Shown: piece after piece, positions 59,862 to 64,000 of the stretch | How positions within the stretch are numbered: position 1 is the first letter of the stretch | Layout: every line of letters begins with the position of its first letter | Assembly: GCA_020746105.1 (NCBI GenBank) | Contig: CM036635.1 | Coordinates: 11,922,001-11,986,000, forward strand | Direction of reading: 5' to 3' | Source: Trogon surrucura | Taxonomy: Eukaryota; Chordata; Aves; Trogoniformes; Trogonidae | DNA length: 64,000 nucleotides | The notes under the pieces: model-generated | Database searches by the model: none | What the model was told of the DNA's origin: nothing | Seen by the model: the letters and a program-made list of their open reading frames with translations, nothing else | Translations under genes and position numbers: made by a program

Positions 59862-60799
59862 CCCCAATAGGGTCCAGGTTACCCAGCAAAACACAGATAA
59901 TGAATAATGGTTTATGGCAAAACTGATAATTCAGCAGCTATTACATAAACTGGCCTTGTTGTTTCCTTTAATCACTGGAAATTGCTAGGCAAGGTGCCAT
60001 GGACCACCGGCTGGCTGAAAAACAGGGGTCCCGGTCCCCAGGAGGGGAATGGCACAAGGTCACCTCAAGGGGAGACAATGTGGGCAAGCCCCACCAGTGA
60101 TGACATCCCTGCCCACTCACTGTCACCGGGGAGCTGCACCCGCTGCTGCGGCCGCTGTGGTTCATTCCAGCATTTTATCCCTGGCTCTGAAATGCTCTTT
60201 ATTTATAGCAGCGGCCATGAGGTGAAGCGAGGTGGGTTTATTTCTCTGTGTGCTTGCTTTCTGCCCTGTGCAGGGCGGGATGAGGCAGCCTCGTCTCACC
60301 AGCTGCTCCAGTGCATCCAGGGGTGCCCGTCCCTCGGGGTGCCCTGTCCACGGGATGGGATCCCAGCCCAGCTGCCTGTCCCTGTCCCAAAGGATCGAGA
60401 ACGCTGGGCATGTTTCTCCAGCTATTACCCCTCCTCCTTTCTGCATCAGCTCCAGCCACTTTAGGTGCTGCCGCAAACGCCTCCTGCCTTTCAGGTCCCT
60501 CTACCCAGCCGTGGCAGTGGGGAGGTGGCTGCCCCATCCCTGGTTCCAAACCAGGGTATGTTTTAACCACCGGCAGCCTGGCCTGGCCCCAGCACACGCT
60601 ACAGGACTATTTCAGCAGCCCAGAAGAGAGAAGAAGGCTCCCACCAGAGCCGAGAAGCAGACACAACCCCTGATGCTCTCATCTTTCCAGGTTTCCAGAG
60701 ACAGACGTGTACCACGTACCTCAGAGTGCTGGCAACAGCAGTGGCTCCGGACTGAAGGCTCTAGGGTGTCTCCAGCATCATCAGAGCTCACCTGCAACA

Positions 60800-60852
60800 T
60801 GGGGCAGGGGAAAAAAGCTGTGGGGCAGGGGGAAAAGCTGTGGGGCAGGCAG
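60800..60852 (+). repeat. Minisatellite, 20-21 bp unit, about 2.5 copies
   Basis: TGGGGCAGGGGAAAAAAGCT+G (60800-60820), TGGGGCAGGGGGAAAAGCTG (60821-60840) and a partial third copy TGGGGCAGGCAG. Length differences fall in the G and A runs. Confidence 0.9.
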
Positions 60853-63800
60853 CCCTGCCCAGCTGGGCTGTTGTTAGCTGCCCACAGCAGCACCTGCCTA
60901 TGGCCTCCTCCCTCCCCAAACCAGACAGGAGATGCAAACCTTCTTTCTTCCTTTTCTTCCCTTTTATAGCACCTGAGCTAGGGAGGGACCCTTAACCCTC
61001 CCCTGCCTGCAGGCCCTTGGCTCTAGCCCAGCTGGGCAGCAAGGGGGCACATCTACATTGGTCCCATCCCATTTCTTCCCTTTCCAGCCCCTCAGCACTT
61101 CTCAGGGTATGGCTTGGCTGCCGCCAACAGTGACAAGGAAAAGCAGATGGTAAATAGAGACATTTTCTGAAGCCAGGTTAACCCAGAGAATAGGTGGCAG
61201 AGGGGCAGATGAAGCTGTTGGAGGGATCAAGGAGCCTTGCTGGGGGGGGAGGTTGATGGGCAGGGAAGGAAGGTGCGATGTGCCCTTGGGGGAAGGAGGA
61301 GGATCACCAGGATCATCTGCCAGTGAGAGCATCCAACAAGCAAACTGCCTGGTGCTGGGAGGCTTGGGCTGGCCCCAGCCCAGTGACACCCAGGGACGCT
61401 GCCGGGACTGCCGTGGGCTCTGCTGGGCAGCGCTGAGCGACCGCTGCAGATCCCCAGCTCGTGCCCCAAGGCTACTGGCAGTTAGCAGTGTCGGTAGTGA
61501 CATGTCACACGTCCAAAGTACAGTGAGAATCTCTACAGAGAGACGTAAATCCAAGTTAAACACTTCTCCTTCGTACCTCTTGGGAAGATCAGACGATAAT
61601 TAGCTCTGACAGCAGGACCTCGGCTGCGGGAGGGCAGGAGCTCGCAAGCGCCGGGTGCTGCTGCCTGGCAGCCGGCTCCCCGCTCTGGCCTTGTGTCAGA
61701 GCATCCCAATTTCACCCATGGTGAGACTCGAGAAGCCCAAGGTTTTGCACACCTGGACTCTGCTCAGTGTTTAGCCGGGCTGAAAAAAACCCAACCTTGT
61801 TTTTCTGAGCTGCTGCAGCCAAGCCTGGCTGGGTCTCCTGGGATGGAAGGCAGCAAGCAGGACTGTCAGAGGCAAGAGGCTGCTGGAAGAGGGCAGCTGC
61901 CCGAAGGGTGTCAGGAAAACCTCCCTCTGCGTTAAAAACCCTCACACCAGACCTGCCACGGCCGGTTTTCTGCAGCACAAAGGGCTGCACCTTGCAAAGC
62001 TCGACTCAAACTGCCCCAGGCAGCATCCTCAGGCCCCCCCGTTTTACTGATTAGTGGCGGTCTTTGCTTCCAGCTCCTCGAGAATCTTCCTCCATCTCTT
62101 TAATATAAGCCTCCTCCTCCAGCAGTAGATCTGCTTCCCCTGGCAGGAGCCCCCGAGGCCTGACTGCGGGAGCTGGGGGGGCAGAGGGGTGCCTGGGCAG
62201 CAGCAGCCGCTGCCTTCCCAAAGCCCTTCTCAATTATGAACGATGAACACTTGAAAATCTGACCCGGGGTGGCTGTTGTTGAGTCATCCTCTGTTTAATT
62301 GCTTGCAAATATTACACTGTCTCGCAGTGTGGGCTGTAAATTACTGGCAAATAAAGTGTGGAAGCTGCTTTACAGCTAATCTATTGCTTCTCGGGAAAGT
62401 TTTGGATTGAATGAGTCTTTTTGCTGAGCCAACAGCCCCTTCCCCAGGAATCAGGCTCCGGTGCTGGGGGATGCGGAGTGGGGGGATGCCTCCCTCTCTC
62501 TGGACCGTGCCTGCACCTTGCAGGTAGGAAGAGCCCCAGAGGGGGTAAAACACAGAGACAACCAGTCCAACCTCTGTGACAATGTCTGTGCCACTTGCTG
62601 AGAGCCTCAGAAGTGCCAAGTGCTATTTATCAATATTTCCCAATACCCCCCAAGGTGAGTCTTTCCAAGCATTTCAACATGAGGGTTCGTTAAGTGGCTT
62701 CAAGTGAAAAAATAAAATAATTCCGCTATTCAGCAGTACAGATTTCCCTGGAGGCTTTTGTTATTATCGTCTTCCCAGTTATGAGTGATTTATCGTTAAT
62801 ATTCCTGGCTTGGCATACACTCTGCGAATTATTGCTCCTGTTGTGAATCCAGCCCGTGCCTCAATGCCCGGGCAGAGGGGACACAGCCACCACGGGTGCC
62901 ATCCCTGGCGGTCCCTGGGAGTCTGGGCTGTCCTGCTGCCCCACACAAAGCTGGGACATCACTCATTGCTGTTGTCTCTGCCATGGGCAGCCCTCGATGA
63001 TTAAAAAGCGTTGCAGAAAATGTTGAGGTTGGGATGAAGCTCGGGGGTCTGTGCTGTGGGTTGGTGAAACCTTTGGGGCACCTTGGCTGATGCCATGTGG
63101 ACCTTCATGGCCACCCTTGGTGGTGACCTGAGTCAGGCAGAACTTCTGCTGGCAACCAGTCCTGCTAGGAAGGTCTCCAAGAACAAGAATGTTGAAACTG
63201 CCCCTAAATGTAACCTGATTTATTAATTCCCGTCTCTGGACTCCAGGGCTCTCTGTCACTCATCAAAATGCATTTGTCCCAGGGGAGGGAGGTGGCAGTT
63301 GTTTGGCAATCTCAGGAAAGGTGATGAAAGGAAAAAATACTGATAATGCTGCTGAGCTGCCTGCCAAAAATAGGTGGTGGCCAAGCAAAGGAAGAAGAAA
63401 GTGTCTCCCCTACCTGCTTGAGCCGTTGGGTTTTTTTTTTCTAGGCACATGATGAGATGAATCAGAGTCACAGGGAGACTCAGGGCTGAGGCTCTGCTGG
63501 GGGAAAGTCCCACCAGGGATTTGCCCCTGGAAGGGTCTTCGCTCACACTAAAATGACAAACCTGTGGAAAGCACGAAACGATGACTTGGGTGTTGTTTGT
63601 CCATGACTAGCAAAAAATAAGATTTCATGTAGTTTCTAGATCACTCTTGTAGTCGTGCTGAAAGGAAACGGTGCTCTTTGAAGCCAAGTGTCTACACCCA
63701 AGAAAATCAAGGCTATTTCAAGGCTTTATAACTTCTTGGCATCAGAAAAGAGGAGGTAAAATCAACAGTAGCCTCAGTCAAACATACCCCAACCCACTGT

Positions 63801-64000
63801 GTCCCCCTGATTTCCTAGAAAAGGTGAATTAAGTGCTAAGAAGAGCTGCCGCTTTTTCTCAGTCTTCCTCTGTAACTCCAAGACGAAGGATAATTAATTG
63901 ATGAAGGAGCCTCTTTCTATGAATGCACTTACTCTGCTGTGCAAAGAAATGCAGACTATAATTAGCAGGTTTTTTCTTGCAGCGTGCACAACCTGAAACG

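Larger units (their letters stand above)
58537..64000. other. Intergenic stretch with no recognised gene
   Basis: About 5.5 kb. AT-rich parts at 58.7-59.1 and 59.6-60.0 kb contain TTAATT-type and octamer motifs. The 60.2-61.0 kb part is GC-rich and contains the longest open frame of the window (245 codons from a GTG, no family resemblance). A minisatellite, a T run and one exon-like frame at 62051-62172 are described separately. MGAT5B would be the expected next gene to the right by human gene order; no exon of it was recognised. Confidence 0.5.

Noticed and set aside
60232-60969. 245-codon plus-strand frame, longest in the window, with a hydrophobic N-terminus
   Set aside because: It begins at GTG, lies in stop-poor GC-rich DNA, runs through a minisatellite and shows no family resemblance.

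Overview
The window is nuclear DNA from a bird. Two things point there. There are at least seven pieces of CR1, the dominant avian LINE, several ending in the usual degenerate ATTCTATG-like 3' tail. There is also a 1,180 bp solo LTR of a type I associate with avian endogenous retroviruses. The species cannot be told from this sequence; a neoavian, possibly a songbird, is plausible. Nearly all short open frames in the window are chance or repeat-derived.

Left part (1-21.1 kb, minus strand): the 5' end of SEC14L1. A 91 bp exon at 19360-19450 has canonical splice sites and carries the first 21 codons, which I recognise as the SEC14L1 N-terminus. Upstream lies a 1.56 kb intron, then a non-coding first exon inside a strong CpG island (about 20.4-21.35 kb) with a perfect NRF1 site and GC boxes. 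Everything from 1 to 19359 is the following intron, running off the left edge; the next SEC14L1 exon was not found. That intron is AT-rich and almost repeat-free. It holds one plausible minus-strand poly(A) site at its far left end.

Middle (21.35-38.6 kb): a CR1 nest abuts the SEC14L1 promoter: a plus-strand CR1 split by a minus-strand CR1, then a third CR1. Next comes about 13 kb with no recognisable gene. From 36.2 to 38.7 kb there are three exon-like blocks on the minus strand with matching splice signals. They point back to a second CpG island (about 38.75-39.85 kb) with ETS motifs, an X-box-like site and a 350 bp tract that is C-rich on the plus strand. This may be an undescribed spliced transcript upstream of SEC14L1, where the human genome carries the non-coding gene SNHG20. 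Its coding status is unresolved.

Right part (39.9-64 kb): intergenic. It holds two near-identical minus-strand CR1 copies (42.1 and 53.9 kb), the solo LTR with a 5 bp target duplication (43.28-44.46 kb), a small CR1 piece (58.3 kb), microsatellites, two short minisatellites and a near-perfect 73 bp foldback at 51.07 kb. No protein-coding gene could be supported here. From human gene order MGAT5B would be expected further right on the minus strand, but no exon of it was recognised.
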